From: an uncultured Lachnospiraceae bacterium
Lineage (GTDB): Bacteria > Bacillota > Clostridia > Lachnospirales > Lachnospiraceae
NCBI GenBank assembly: GCA_910577675.1
Contig: CAJTOR010000053.1
Location: 1-23,332, forward strand
Direction of reading: 5' to 3'
Length of the DNA stretch: 23,332 nt
Shown: in pieces, positions 5,622 through 14,143 of the stretch
How the letters are laid out: each line of letters starts with the position of its first letter
Position numbering within the stretch: position 1 is the stretch's first letter
Made by a program: the position numbers and the translations under genes
The notes under the pieces: model-generated
Told to the model about the DNA's origin: nothing
The model's input: the letters and a program-made list of their open reading frames with translations, nothing else
Database searches by the model: none

Positions 5622-7067
5622 TTATACCGGGGCACCCATATAGTAAAATCCCATACATTCAAGGAGTTTCACCCTCACATACTTCCCGAGAAGTTTTTCA
5701 TTCCCAGGAAAGTGGACAAGCAGATTATTTTCTAACCGCCCCGTCACAAAACCTTCACGCTGCGCATTGATCTCCTCGACTAACACCTCCGCTGTTTTCC
5801 CGGTATCCTCCCCCGCAAGTTCCTGGGAAATAGCCCTGATCCTTCCAATCAGCCGGTCATAGCGCTCCTTTGCAATTTCCTCCAAAACCTGCCCATCCAT
5901 CGCGGCTGCCGGTGTTCCCCCGCGCGGGCTGTACAGGAAGGTATAGGCGCTGTGGTAGCGCACGCGCGCCACTAAATCCATTGTTTCCATAAAATCTTCT
6001 TCCGTTTCCCCCGGGAAACCCACAATAATATCCGTGGTAAGCGCCACATCCGGCATGGCTGCGCGGATGCGTCCTACAAGTGCCAGGTAATCCTCCTTTG
6101 TGTAATGGCGGTTCATAAGTTTCAGTATCCGCGAGCTTCCGGACTGCACTGGCAGGTGAAGGTGGTGGCAGATTTTTTTTGACTTTGCCATCACATCAAT
6201 CAATTCATCGGACAGGTCTTTTGGGTGCGGTGTCATAAAACGGATGCGCCGTATCCCTTCCACCTGCTCCGCCCTTTGCAGGAGTTCTGCAAAACTAACC
6301 GGAGTTTCAAGTGTCTTCCCGTAGGAATTCACATTCTGTCCGAGCAGCATTACTTCCGTCACGCCGTTTTTTGCTAACTCCTCCATCTCCTGTATAATAT
6401 CGACTGCCCTGCGGCTGCGCTCGCGCCCGCGCACATACGGCACAATACAGTAACTGCAGAAATTATTGCAGCCGTACATAATATTAACCCCTGCCTTAAA
6501 ACCATATTTGAGCTCACTCGGAAGTTCTTCCACAATTTCCCTGCTCTCCTGCTCAATTTCAACCACCATGCCGCCCGCATTGATCTGGCGGTACAAAAGT
6601 TCTGCCAGTTTGTAAATATTATGTGTCCCGAAAATCAGATCCACAAAAGGATAGCTATGCTGTATTTTTGCAACCACATGTTCCTCCTGCATCATACAGC
6701 CGCAGAGTGCAATTTTCATTCCCGGGTTTTCTTTGCGCTTTATCCTGCCCAGATACCCGATGCGCCCGTATACGCGCGTATTCGCATTTTCCCGCACGGT
6801 ACAGGTGTTGTAGAGCACAAAATCTGCCTTCTCCGTATCCGTAACCACATAGCCGATTGTCGTTAAAATTCCTGAAAGTTTCTCGGAGTCCTTAGCATTC
6901 ATCTGGCAACCAAAAGTTTGGATACATGCGAGGGGATAACGCCCATTTTTTTGTTCAAACTCCCGAACCCACTCCCGACATTTTGCCATAAAATAATATT
7001 GCCTTTCCGGTTCATGCTCCGGGGGCGACCCCATCATATCAATTTTATCTAAATCAATTTCGTTCAT
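5622..7067 (-). CDS. miaB: tRNA-2-methylthio-N6-dimethylallyladenosine synthase MiaB
   Basis: A 481-residue radical-SAM methylthiotransferase that adds a methylthio group to i6A37 of tRNAs reading UNN codons. The N-terminal UPF0004 domain holds the three auxiliary-cluster cysteines at C54 (TFGCQMN), C89 (YNTCTVREN) and C124 (CGCMMQ). The radical SAM motif is C200-x3-C204-x2-C207 (GCNNFCSYCIVPYVRGRERS). Residues about 415-478 form the TRAM domain. An N-terminal extension of about 45 residues precedes the catalytic part, as is usual in Clostridia. ATG at 7067 has AAAGGA seven bases upstream. It lies 64 bp after proA on the same strand. Family assignment is firm; MiaB rather than MtaB is favoured by the spacing and the C-terminal TRAM. 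Confidence 0.95.
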   Translation of the reverse strand: MNEIDLDKIDMMGSPPEHEPERQYYFMAKCREWVREFEQKNGRYPLACIQTFGCQMNAKDSEKLSGILTTIGYVVTDTEKADFVLYNTCTVRENANTRVYGRIGYLGRIKRKENPGMKIALCGCMMQEEHVVAKIQHSYPFVDLIFGTHNIYKLAELLYRQINAGGMVVEIEQESREIVEELPSELKYGFKAGVNIMYGCNNFCSYCIVPYVRGRERSRRAVDIIQEMEELAKNGVTEVMLLGQNVNSYGKTLETPVSFAELLQRAEQVEGIRRIRFMTPHPKDLSDELIDVMAKSKKICHHLHLPVQSGSSRILKLMNRHYTKEDYLALVGRIRAAMPDVALTTDIIVGFPGETEEDFMETMDLVARVRYHSAYTFLYSPRGGTPAAAMDGQVLEEIAKERYDRLIGRIRAISQELAGEDTGKTAEVLVEEINAQREGFVTGRLENNLLVHFPGNEKLLGKYVRVKLLECMGFYYMGAPV

Positions 7068-7131
7068 CTAAATCCTTTCCCCGGTTTCCCGGCTGATAAA
7101 AGTTATTTCATGGAACTGTGGGCAAAACTTA

Positions 7132-8376
7132 TTATCTTACCTGCCCGTTCCCGAACACCACATATTTTGTTGTGGTAAGCGCTTTTAAGCCCATGGGACC
7201 ACGCGCGTGCAGCTTCTGCGTGCTGATGCCGATCTCCGCGCCAAAGCCGAACTCTTCGCCGTCCGTAAAACGCGTGGAGGCGTTGACATAGACCGCCGCC
7301 GCGTCCACCTCATTTAAAAATCGCATCGCACTGGCATAGTCCCTTGTTACAATCGCCTCGGAATGCCCGGTATTGTAGCGGTTAATATGTTCAATCGCCT
7401 CCCCGATATCCGAAACCACCTTGACAGAAATCAGGCGGTCAAGATATTCCGTCCCAAAATCTTCCTCTTTTGCAGGCTCCATCCCCGGGCATACCGCCCG
7501 TGCTTTCTCGTCCGCGCGCATGGTAATCCCCTTTTTGTCAAGGCATCCATAGAGAAGCGGAAGGAATTTCTCAGCAACCGCCCCATGCACTACTAACGAT
7601 TCACAGGCATTGCAGACACTTAACCGGCTGGTCTTTGCATTGTCAATAATGGAGAGCGCCATATCAAAATCGGCGGACTCGTCCACATAGATATGGCAGT
7701 TTCCCGTACCGGTTTCAATCACCGGAACCGTGCTGTTTTCTTTTACCGCCTTTATAAGTCCCGCCCCACCCCGCGGAATCAGCACATCGACATATTCGCT
7801 AAGCCGCATCAGCTTAGCTGTTGTTTCACGGCTTACATCCTCCACTACCTGGATGATATCCTCCGTCACGCCACTTGCGGTAAGCGCTTCGCGCAAAACT
7901 TTCCCGATCACAATATTTGAGCGGATTGCATCGCTGCCCCCCTTTAAAATCACAGCGTTGCCCGCTTTAAAGCACAGACCGAATGCATCCGCTGTCACAT
8001 TCGGTCTGGATTCATAGATAATGCCAATCACGCCGATTGGCACCCTGCGGTTTATTATCTCAAGACCGTTCGGGCGGCGCTCCATGGAAACTAATTCGCC
8101 GACCGGGTCTTTTAAACCCGCCACCTGGCGCAGCCCGTCCGCCATCGCAGATACGCGCGCTTTTGTCAGGGAAAGCCTGTCAATCATAATCTCGTTCACA
8201 CCCTTTTCTCGGGCAGAAAAAACATCCATGGCATTCTCGGCAAGTATATCTTTACAGTTTTGTTCCAGCCGGTCTGCTGCCGCAAGCAGAACCTCGTTCT
8301 TTTTGGTTTCGTTGAGCAGCGCACACACCCGGGACGCTTTGTTTGCGCACTTTCCCATCTCGGTAATCTCTCTCAT
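7132..8376 (-). CDS. proA: Gamma-glutamyl phosphate reductase
   Basis: A 414-residue NADPH-dependent enzyme making glutamate-5-semialdehyde, the second step of proline synthesis. It is an aldehyde dehydrogenase-fold protein of standard length. Visible signatures are YESRPNVTADAFGLCFKAGN, the catalytic Cys in NACESLVVH at about residue 258, and GFGAEIGISTQKLHARGPMG near the C-terminus. ATG at 8376 is preceded by GGGAGA. It is separated from proB by two small genes (5-formyl-THF cyclo-ligase and a UPF0291 protein) but on the same strand with short gaps, so the pathway genes are still likely co-transcribed. Confidence 0.96.
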   Translation of the reverse strand: MREITEMGKCANKASRVCALLNETKKNEVLLAAADRLEQNCKDILAENAMDVFSAREKGVNEIMIDRLSLTKARVSAMADGLRQVAGLKDPVGELVSMERRPNGLEIINRRVPIGVIGIIYESRPNVTADAFGLCFKAGNAVILKGGSDAIRSNIVIGKVLREALTASGVTEDIIQVVEDVSRETTAKLMRLSEYVDVLIPRGGAGLIKAVKENSTVPVIETGTGNCHIYVDESADFDMALSIIDNAKTSRLSVCNACESLVVHGAVAEKFLPLLYGCLDKKGITMRADEKARAVCPGMEPAKEEDFGTEYLDRLISVKVVSDIGEAIEHINRYNTGHSEAIVTRDYASAMRFLNEVDAAAVYVNASTRFTDGEEFGFGAEIGISTQKLHARGPMGLKALTTTKYVVFGNGQVR

Positions 8377-8471
8377 AATATCTTCTCCCTATCCGGATTA
8401 TTTATTGCGATAAACTTCCCCACTTCCCTCCCCCATATCCACAACCGACGAAGCCGCACCTTTTACCGCGG

Positions 8472-9062
8472 CTACAGTGCCAGATATGCTCCCGCGCCCG
8501 TATATACAACCCCGCCCGGCAAAATAAGCGCGTGCGCTATTACATCATGCGCCTGTACCGGGAGGGATTCAAGCACAGAAAACGGGTAGGCGGGCGCGGC
8601 AAGAAAGGCTTCCTTATGCACTGACAGATAGCGGTCGTAATAGCCGCCCCCGTAGCCCAGCCGCTCCCCGCTCCTGGTAAAAGCTAACCCCGGAAGCAGC
8701 AGGAAGGTTTTTCCCATATCCGGGGTTAATACCCTGTCCGGTTTTGGCTCCAGAATTCCAAATGCGCCCGCGCTAAGGCTTAACAATGTTTCTACCTGAT
8801 AAAATTCCATCTGCCCGCTGCCGGTCACTTTCGGTGCGGCAACAGTCTTGCCCGCCCTCAATGCCGCAAGGACAATGTCCTTTGTCGAAATTTCCGCACC
8901 GCAGGAAAGATAGGTAAAAAAAAGTTCGCAATCCGCAAACTCCTTCATGCACAACAATTCCCTTTCAATGGATTTTGCTGCCTCCTCCCTCTCCCTTGCG
9001 CTAAGGGCATTCCTTCTCTCCTTCATAAGTTTTCTTACGGCATCCTTCTCTTTCCCATCCAT
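8472..9062 (-). CDS. 5-formyltetrahydrofolate cyclo-ligase
   Basis: About 196 residues. It converts 5-formyl-THF to 5,10-methenyl-THF using ATP, recycling folate. Key motifs are the basic N-terminal KEKDAVRKLMKERRNALS and the nucleotide/folate-binding GERLGYGGGYYDRYLS near residues 131-146. Start choice: ATG 9062 has AAAGGA about eight bases upstream, whereas the in-frame ATG at 9068 would leave only two to three bases after that site. It lies 12 bp after the UPF0291 gene and about 95 bp before proA. Confidence 0.93.
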   Translation of the reverse strand: MDGKEKDAVRKLMKERRNALSAREREEAAKSIERELLCMKEFADCELFFTYLSCGAEISTKDIVLAALRAGKTVAAPKVTGSGQMEFYQVETLLSLSAGAFGILEPKPDRVLTPDMGKTFLLLPGLAFTRSGERLGYGGGYYDRYLSVHKEAFLAAPAYPFSVLESLPVQAHDVIAHALILPGGVVYTGAGAYLAL

Positions 9063-9074
9063 GGTCATTTTCCT

Positions 9075-9278
9075 TTAATTCTGTTTCGACAGCGCGGTAA
9101 TGCTGCCATCCGCTTCCACAATGGAAATATTGTCAAGGGTTCCCCTGAGGTTTGCGCGGACAGCGGCCAGATACTCCTCCCGCAAAGCCTTTTGTTCCGC
9201 CAGTTCCTCCTGTGTCAGTCCCTCCCCCTTTGATTTATGGTACAACTCATTAATGCGTTTGATTTTTTTCTCGTCCAT
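9075..9278 (-). CDS. UPF0291/DUF896 family small protein (YnzC-like)
   Basis: 67 residues. The helical hairpin INELYHKSKGEGLTQEELAE followed by QKALREEYLAAVRANLRGTL is characteristic of the UPF0291 (YnzC) family of small cytoplasmic Firmicutes proteins, whose role is unclear (YneA operon/SOS-linked in Bacillus). ATG at 9278 has AAGGAGG about five bases upstream. It is inserted between proB and the folate gene in the same direction. Confidence 0.9.
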   Translation of the reverse strand: MDEKKIKRINELYHKSKGEGLTQEELAEQKALREEYLAAVRANLRGTLDNISIVEADGSITALSKQN

Positions 9279-9346
9279 AAAAACCTCCTTGCCAGAAAAA
9301 TTTTCTTAATTTCCAAAGAATTGTTACACCCGCCCCTCACACTTAC

Positions 9347-10210
9347 CTAGTATTTCGGATACTGCGCTGTATACAGATAATCCTCCAGCTTGAAATCCTC
9401 CGCCCGGTGTGCCGGGAACAGGGTTCCGATACTCTTTCCTTCCATTATTTTACGAATATTTCCAATATCTTCCCCATTCGCAATCACCATATCCGCACCG
9501 CAGCCGACGGCAATCTTTGCGGCTGTAATTTTTGAGGACATTCCGCCCGTGCCAACACTTGTCCCGGCACCCTTGCCCATTGCCAAAATCTCCTTAGTCA
9601 CCGCGGGCACGAAGGTAACCAGGCCCGCTTCCTTATTTTTTCTTGGGTCGTCCGTGTACAGACCGTCGATATCCGAGAGCAAAATCAGAAGATCTGCCTT
9701 GATTAATGCGGCAACCAGGGCGGAAAGCGTGTCGTTGTCGCCAAATTCAATCTCGTCGGTCGATACGGTATCATTCTCGTTTACAATCGGAATCACTTTC
9801 ATTTTCGCAAGTTCCCGGAAGGTGTTCACAGCATTTTCCCGGCTGACCGCATTAATCATGGTATATTTTGTAAGCAAAATCTGTGCGGTTACCTGGTTAT
9901 ATTCCGCAAATAATTTCTGGTAGAGCATCATCAACCTTGCCTGTCCGACTGCCGCGCACGCCTGTTTCACCGATTTTTCCTCAGGCCTGCCTGCAATCTG
10001 CAAGGTCTTCCTCCCCGCAGCAACCGCGCCGGAAGTCACCAGCACCACCTCCCTGCCCCCGTTTAACAGGTCGGTAAGCACCCGCACAAGGCGCTCCATC
10101 TTCTCAAGGTTGATCTTCCCCGTTTCCATATGTGTCAGGGAGGAAGAACCTATTTTCACCACAATCCTCTGTTTCTCCTTTAGTTTATCACGGTATTCTT
10201 TCTCTGTCAT
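9347..10210 (-). CDS. proB: Glutamate 5-kinase, short form without PUA domain
   Basis: 287 residues. It phosphorylates glutamate in the first step of proline synthesis. The amino-acid-kinase fold is complete: VVKIGSSSLTH near residue 16, LVTSGAVAAGRK, FGDNDTLSALVA and GTGGMSSKITAAKIA. The protein ends soon after the kinase domain, while E. coli and Bacillus enzymes (about 365-370 residues) carry an extra C-terminal PUA domain. Kinases without PUA are known, so this need not be a truncation, and no PUA-like frame is visible downstream. ATG at 10210 is preceded by GAGGAG at about ten bases. It lies 24 bp after the FAD oxidoreductase gene. Confidence 0.95.
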   Translation of the reverse strand: MTEKEYRDKLKEKQRIVVKIGSSSLTHMETGKINLEKMERLVRVLTDLLNGGREVVLVTSGAVAAGRKTLQIAGRPEEKSVKQACAAVGQARLMMLYQKLFAEYNQVTAQILLTKYTMINAVSRENAVNTFRELAKMKVIPIVNENDTVSTDEIEFGDNDTLSALVAALIKADLLILLSDIDGLYTDDPRKNKEAGLVTFVPAVTKEILAMGKGAGTSVGTGGMSSKITAAKIAVGCGADMVIANGEDIGNIRKIMEGKSIGTLFPAHRAEDFKLEDYLYTAQYPKY

Positions 10211-10234
10211 CCTGAAATTCTCCTCTTCAAAACT

Positions 10235-11863
10235 CTATGCTTGAAACTGCGATGCAATCGCCTCAAATACTTTGATCCCATCCACCGCGGCACTCATAAT
10301 GCCCCCCGCATAGCCCGCCCCCTCACCGCACGGATAAATCCCGTCGATATTGCTTTTATATTGTTCGTCCCTGGGAATGCGGACCGGGGAGGAGGTGCGC
10401 ATTTCCACGCCCGAAAACACTGCTTCCTCATCCGCAAAACCCGGCATCATCCGGTCGAATGCCTCCATTCCTTCAAGGAGCGTTAAGACGGCAAAATCGG
10501 GCAGGCACTTTCTTAGGTCAGCGCACGCCCCCGCCCCCTTATGGCAGGGAATAATCCGTCCAAAACCGCTGCTCTCCCGCCCACAAAGAAAATCCCCATA
10601 GAGCTGGCAGGGTATTTTCCCCGCAGCCGCGCGGTACGCCAGCGCTTCGAAATGTCTTTGGAAATAAATTCCAGAAAGTGCCGCAGGGACATTTTTCCCA
10701 TACATGGCACATGGAAAATCCGCCGGCGTAACCGTCACGACCAGCGCACTATTCGCATTCCGTCCCGCCCGGTCATAGTTACTCATCCCATTCACGACCA
10801 GATGCCCTTCCTCCGACGAAGCATTTACCACATATCCGCCCGGACACATACAAAACGAGTAGATTCCCCTGCCGTTTTTCGCGGTATGGGTCAGCTTGTA
10901 ATCCGCCGCAGGAAGACCGCCCGCAGCCGCCCTGTACTGTACGCGGTTAATAAAATCCTGCTCATGTTCCACGCGCACACCGACCGCAAACGCCTTCGCC
11001 TCCATCAAAAGCCCCGCCCCGCTCAACATCTCCAAAGTATCGCGCGCACTGTGCCCGATGGCAAGTACAAGATGGCTTGTTGCGATTTCCCACTCCCCGG
11101 GTGCTACGGACTTTCCCGTATCCACACAGGAAATCCCGACGAGTTTCCCCTTGTGGCAGCGGATTTTTGAAAGCTTTGTATTAAAATGGAATTCGCCGCC
11201 CCACTCTTTAATCTGCCCGCGCATCGCGGCAACCACCGCGCGCAGGTTGTCGGTTCCGATATGCGGCTTATTCTGGTAGAGAATTTCTTCCGGCGCACCT
11301 GCCTCTACAAAGATTTCAAGCACTTTTCGGATGCGCCCATAAGTATCCTTTACCATGGTGTTCAGTTTTCCGTCCGAAAAGGTGCCGGCTCCCCCCTCCC
11401 CAAACTGCACATTTGATTCCGTATTAAGAGCCTCCCCCGAAAAGAAACGCTCCACCGTCGCAGTCCTTTGCCCCACTTCCTCGCCGCGCTCGATCACAAT
11501 CGGCTTGTATCCCGCCCGCGCAAGGAAATAGGCGCAGAACATTCCCGCAGGACCGCTCCCGCAGACTACGGGGCGGGATGGCATCGGGATGCCGGAGGGC
11601 TGCGGGGCAATATATTCTACAGTTGTAGAACGCGTGATATCCCGATCCCTGTTTTTCTTTAAATATGCCTCCTCCCCCCGCAGGGTAACGTCTATGGCAT
11701 ATGTATAGTGAATTTCACTGGCTTTTCTCGCGTCAAGCGAGCGCTTGCGGATCTCATATTTTAGGATCTCCCCCTTTTCAACCCGCAATTTTTTTCTTAG
11801 TTTTTCAAAAAGTTCTTCCCCCGTGTGGGAAAGCGGCATTTTTAACTGACTGACCCTGACCAA
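10235..11863 (-). CDS. FAD-dependent dehydrogenase (COG2509-type)
   Basis: About 542 residues. A dinucleotide-binding motif PVVCGSGPAGMFCAYFLARA lies around residue 100 after an N-terminal ferredoxin-like segment. FGEGGAGTFSDGKLNT follows, and the C-terminal FAD-contact signature is YPCGEGAGYAGGIMSAAVDG. Members of this family are uncharacterised oxidoreductases; the substrate is unknown. Start choice: TTG at 11863 has a strong AGGAGG eight bases upstream and gives an N-terminus beginning at LVRVSQLKMPLSHT, like relatives that start just before this segment. An ATG nine codons upstream (11890) with GAGAGGG close by is the alternative. It lies 24 bp before proB; no functional link to proline synthesis can be inferred. 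Confidence 0.9.
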   Translation of the reverse strand: MVRVSQLKMPLSHTGEELFEKLRKKLRVEKGEILKYEIRKRSLDARKASEIHYTYAIDVTLRGEEAYLKKNRDRDITRSTTVEYIAPQPSGIPMPSRPVVCGSGPAGMFCAYFLARAGYKPIVIERGEEVGQRTATVERFFSGEALNTESNVQFGEGGAGTFSDGKLNTMVKDTYGRIRKVLEIFVEAGAPEEILYQNKPHIGTDNLRAVVAAMRGQIKEWGGEFHFNTKLSKIRCHKGKLVGISCVDTGKSVAPGEWEIATSHLVLAIGHSARDTLEMLSGAGLLMEAKAFAVGVRVEHEQDFINRVQYRAAAGGLPAADYKLTHTAKNGRGIYSFCMCPGGYVVNASSEEGHLVVNGMSNYDRAGRNANSALVVTVTPADFPCAMYGKNVPAALSGIYFQRHFEALAYRAAAGKIPCQLYGDFLCGRESSGFGRIIPCHKGAGACADLRKCLPDFAVLTLLEGMEAFDRMMPGFADEEAVFSGVEMRTSSPVRIPRDEQYKSNIDGIYPCGEGAGYAGGIMSAAVDGIKVFEAIASQFQA

Positions 11864-11951
11864 ATTGTATTCCTCCTGCCCTGCGGGCATTTTCCCTCTC
11901 TTTATCTTTTATCCTTCACAGCTTTTTCCTGCCCAAATTTTTCAAAAGACA

Positions 11952-13328
11952 TTATATCCCTGTTTTCCCCATTTTTGCAAGGATTCCCTCCGCCGCGGCA
12001 AAACCTGACATAAATGCCCAATGCAAATTATATCCGCCGCAGGTTCCGTCAATATCGGCAAGTTCCCCGACCACATAGAGATTCCTTGTAAGCCCCGATT
12101 CAAGGCTCTCCCCGGAAAGCTCTGTCAGGTCAACCCCTCCCGCAGTAACCTGGGCATTTACAAAATCGTTTGTCCCGCAGATTTCAAGGCAGTAGTGTTT
12201 TATACAGTGCGAAAGATGCCGTGCAAAAACATCCTCCTTCCCGGATACACAGGGAATATCACAGGGCAGCCCCGCTTCCTCAAGCAGTGCTATGGAAAGC
12301 TTTGACGGCAGCATCCCGATAAGTAACTGTGATGCTTTCCTTTCCGGGAAGGCAGCAATGCGGCTTAAAAGCATCCGCCCAAGTTCCCCTTCCTCCATGT
12401 CCGGGAAAAAATCAAGAAAGATCCTTATTCTCCCCGCCTTTTCGCCCTTTGCAAGCTCTCTTGCTGCAAAGCGGCTTACCTGCATGACCGGGATGCCGGA
12501 AATTCCATAATCCGCAAACAGTACCTCGCCTTGCTCCCGGTAATGAAAGCTTCCCTCCCCGCGCGCTTCTACAGAAAGCAGGACTGACGCGCGCACCCGC
12601 ACGCCGGATAAAGCTTTCAGGGCTTTTTTACTTGAATGGAGCTGCACAAGCGCGGGTACGGGCGGGATTATCCGATGCCCAAGACCCTTTGCAATCCCGT
12701 ATCCTGAGCCGTCCGCCCCGCTGATATTCCCTGCACATCCCCCCGTGGCGAGCACCAGGTATTCCGCTTTAAAAGAAACGTTAAAGCTTTCAGAATACAC
12801 TGGTTTTTTGGGCTTTTTCCCGGTCTTTTTTCCTGTTTCTGCGGAAAGTGGAACCCTCTTTTCTGCCTTGATATAAAAACCTTCCCACCCGCAGGACTGC
12901 GATGGATCTGCCTTACAAACTGCATCCACATGCGTGTTTGTATATACCGGGACATTCAGCTCAAAAAGCCTGATGGCAAATGCCTCGCGGACGGAGGCCG
13001 CCTGCCCGCTGTTCGGATACCAATAGCCATCCCGCTGCTTAGGAAGAATTCCAAGCCTGCCAAAGAACCCGAGGACACAGGGAACATCAAAGCGTTTTAA
13101 CAACTGCATTGCCACTTCCGGGTGCTCCCCGCGGTAACAGGCAGCATTCTGGAAATTATTGGTAAAATTACATTTGCCATTCCCTGTTGCAAGTAACTTT
13201 TTTCCTGGTAGGTCGTTCGCCTCGATCAATGCGACATCCACCCCGCCCTCCGCCAGCAAAATGGCGGTGGCCATCCCCGACGCTCCCGCACCGACCACGG
13301 CCACCTGATGCTTTCTTTCCGGCTCCAT
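11952..13328 (-). CDS. HI0933/YhiN-family FAD-dependent oxidoreductase
   Basis: 458 residues. N-terminal Rossmann motif VAVVGAGASGMATAILLAEG, then LPGKKLLATGNGKCNFTN, and the C-terminal FAD signature DIDGTCGGYNLHWAFMSG. These define the HI0933-like flavoprotein family (BaiN/YhiN type), whose physiological substrates are mostly unknown. It carries a Lys-rich stretch (ETGKKTGKKPKKPVYSE, about residues 165-182) that looks like a lineage-specific surface loop. ATG at 13328 has a GGGGG-rich site about six bases upstream. It lies 23 bp after the BofC-like gene. Its neighbour downstream is a second, unrelated-family flavoprotein. Confidence 0.92.
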   Translation of the reverse strand: MEPERKHQVAVVGAGASGMATAILLAEGGVDVALIEANDLPGKKLLATGNGKCNFTNNFQNAACYRGEHPEVAMQLLKRFDVPCVLGFFGRLGILPKQRDGYWYPNSGQAASVREAFAIRLFELNVPVYTNTHVDAVCKADPSQSCGWEGFYIKAEKRVPLSAETGKKTGKKPKKPVYSESFNVSFKAEYLVLATGGCAGNISGADGSGYGIAKGLGHRIIPPVPALVQLHSSKKALKALSGVRVRASVLLSVEARGEGSFHYREQGEVLFADYGISGIPVMQVSRFAARELAKGEKAGRIRIFLDFFPDMEEGELGRMLLSRIAAFPERKASQLLIGMLPSKLSIALLEEAGLPCDIPCVSGKEDVFARHLSHCIKHYCLEICGTNDFVNAQVTAGGVDLTELSGESLESGLTRNLYVVGELADIDGTCGGYNLHWAFMSGFAAAEGILAKMGKTGI

Positions 13329-13351
13329 ATCCGTCCCCCTAAAAATATTGT

Positions 13352-14098
13352 TTAACTCGAATAACTTTCAAGCAGGGAAAACAGTTCTTCCTGCGTCCTT
13401 ATGCGGATTCCCTCAAGCAGCGCAAGCCTCTCCTCCTCCGACAATAAAAGCGCTGAAATCCCCGTAAATTCGTAAACTGTATTCCGGTCATTATGGTACA
13501 CCACCACTTCCCCGTTTTTAACTGCGACATAATACAGAAAATCAATCCGGTTTGAATCGTAGGTTTTGCGAACGATAATCCGATCTTTTGAAAAGGTAAT
13601 CAGCTCGTTTAAGATTAATCCCTGGTCACGCTCGGAATCCGGCATATTGACAAGTTCCTGCGCCAAATAGTCCGTAAGTTCATCCCTCGTCATACCGATC
13701 ATCGCGGAATCGGGCATTATTTCCCGCGTGGAAAACTTGCCCGTCACAGTATCAAAAGTTTCCGCAATAATCCTTGTTGTGGCAGAAACGCGCTCGGGCG
13801 CAATCTGCCCTGCCGCAACAGCGTCCTCCTCCTCGCCCAAAGGGTCGGGTGTCGGTGTCGCCAGCGCCTGAACAGGGATATCCTCCCCCCGGCTTTTTTC
13901 TTCCTCCATCTTGCCGGTCAGGTTGCGGAACATACGTTCTGCAAGCTTCATCTGCTCGTCAAAGAGAGCATCCATATCCTGCCTGCTCTCCATCCGGCGC
14001 AATTTCCCGAGCGCGCTGCGGTAACTCATATAATAGCACGCGGAAAACATAATGCCAAGTGCCAGTATAAAAGAACTATATCGAATAACCCGTTTCAT
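13352..14098 (-). CDS. Membrane-anchored protein, possibly BofC C-terminal-like
   Basis: 248 residues. A single N-terminal transmembrane segment (SSFILALGIMFSACYYMSY, about residues 8-27) is followed by an extracytoplasmic part. A coiled, charged stretch (about 30-75) and a Pro/Thr-rich linker (ALATPTPDPLGEEED) lead to a compact C-terminal domain (about 120-248). This domain ends GIRIRTQEELFSLLESYSS, which resembles the tail of BofC-type sporulation proteins. BofC influences SpoIVB signalling in Bacillus sporulation. The assignment is by remembered pattern only and tentative. ATG at 14098 has AGGAGG five bases upstream. The neighbouring flippase and the nearby YqfC/YqfD genes make a sporulation or envelope role reasonable. 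Confidence 0.7.
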   Translation of the reverse strand: MKRVIRYSSFILALGIMFSACYYMSYRSALGKLRRMESRQDMDALFDEQMKLAERMFRNLTGKMEEEKSRGEDIPVQALATPTPDPLGEEEDAVAAGQIAPERVSATTRIIAETFDTVTGKFSTREIMPDSAMIGMTRDELTDYLAQELVNMPDSERDQGLILNELITFSKDRIIVRKTYDSNRIDFLYYVAVKNGEVVVYHNDRNTVYEFTGISALLLSEEERLALLEGIRIRTQEELFSLLESYSS

Positions 14099-14143
14099 CC
14101 TGTCCTCCTTTTTTGTTTTTCTAAAAGTATGGACAGGATTTTG

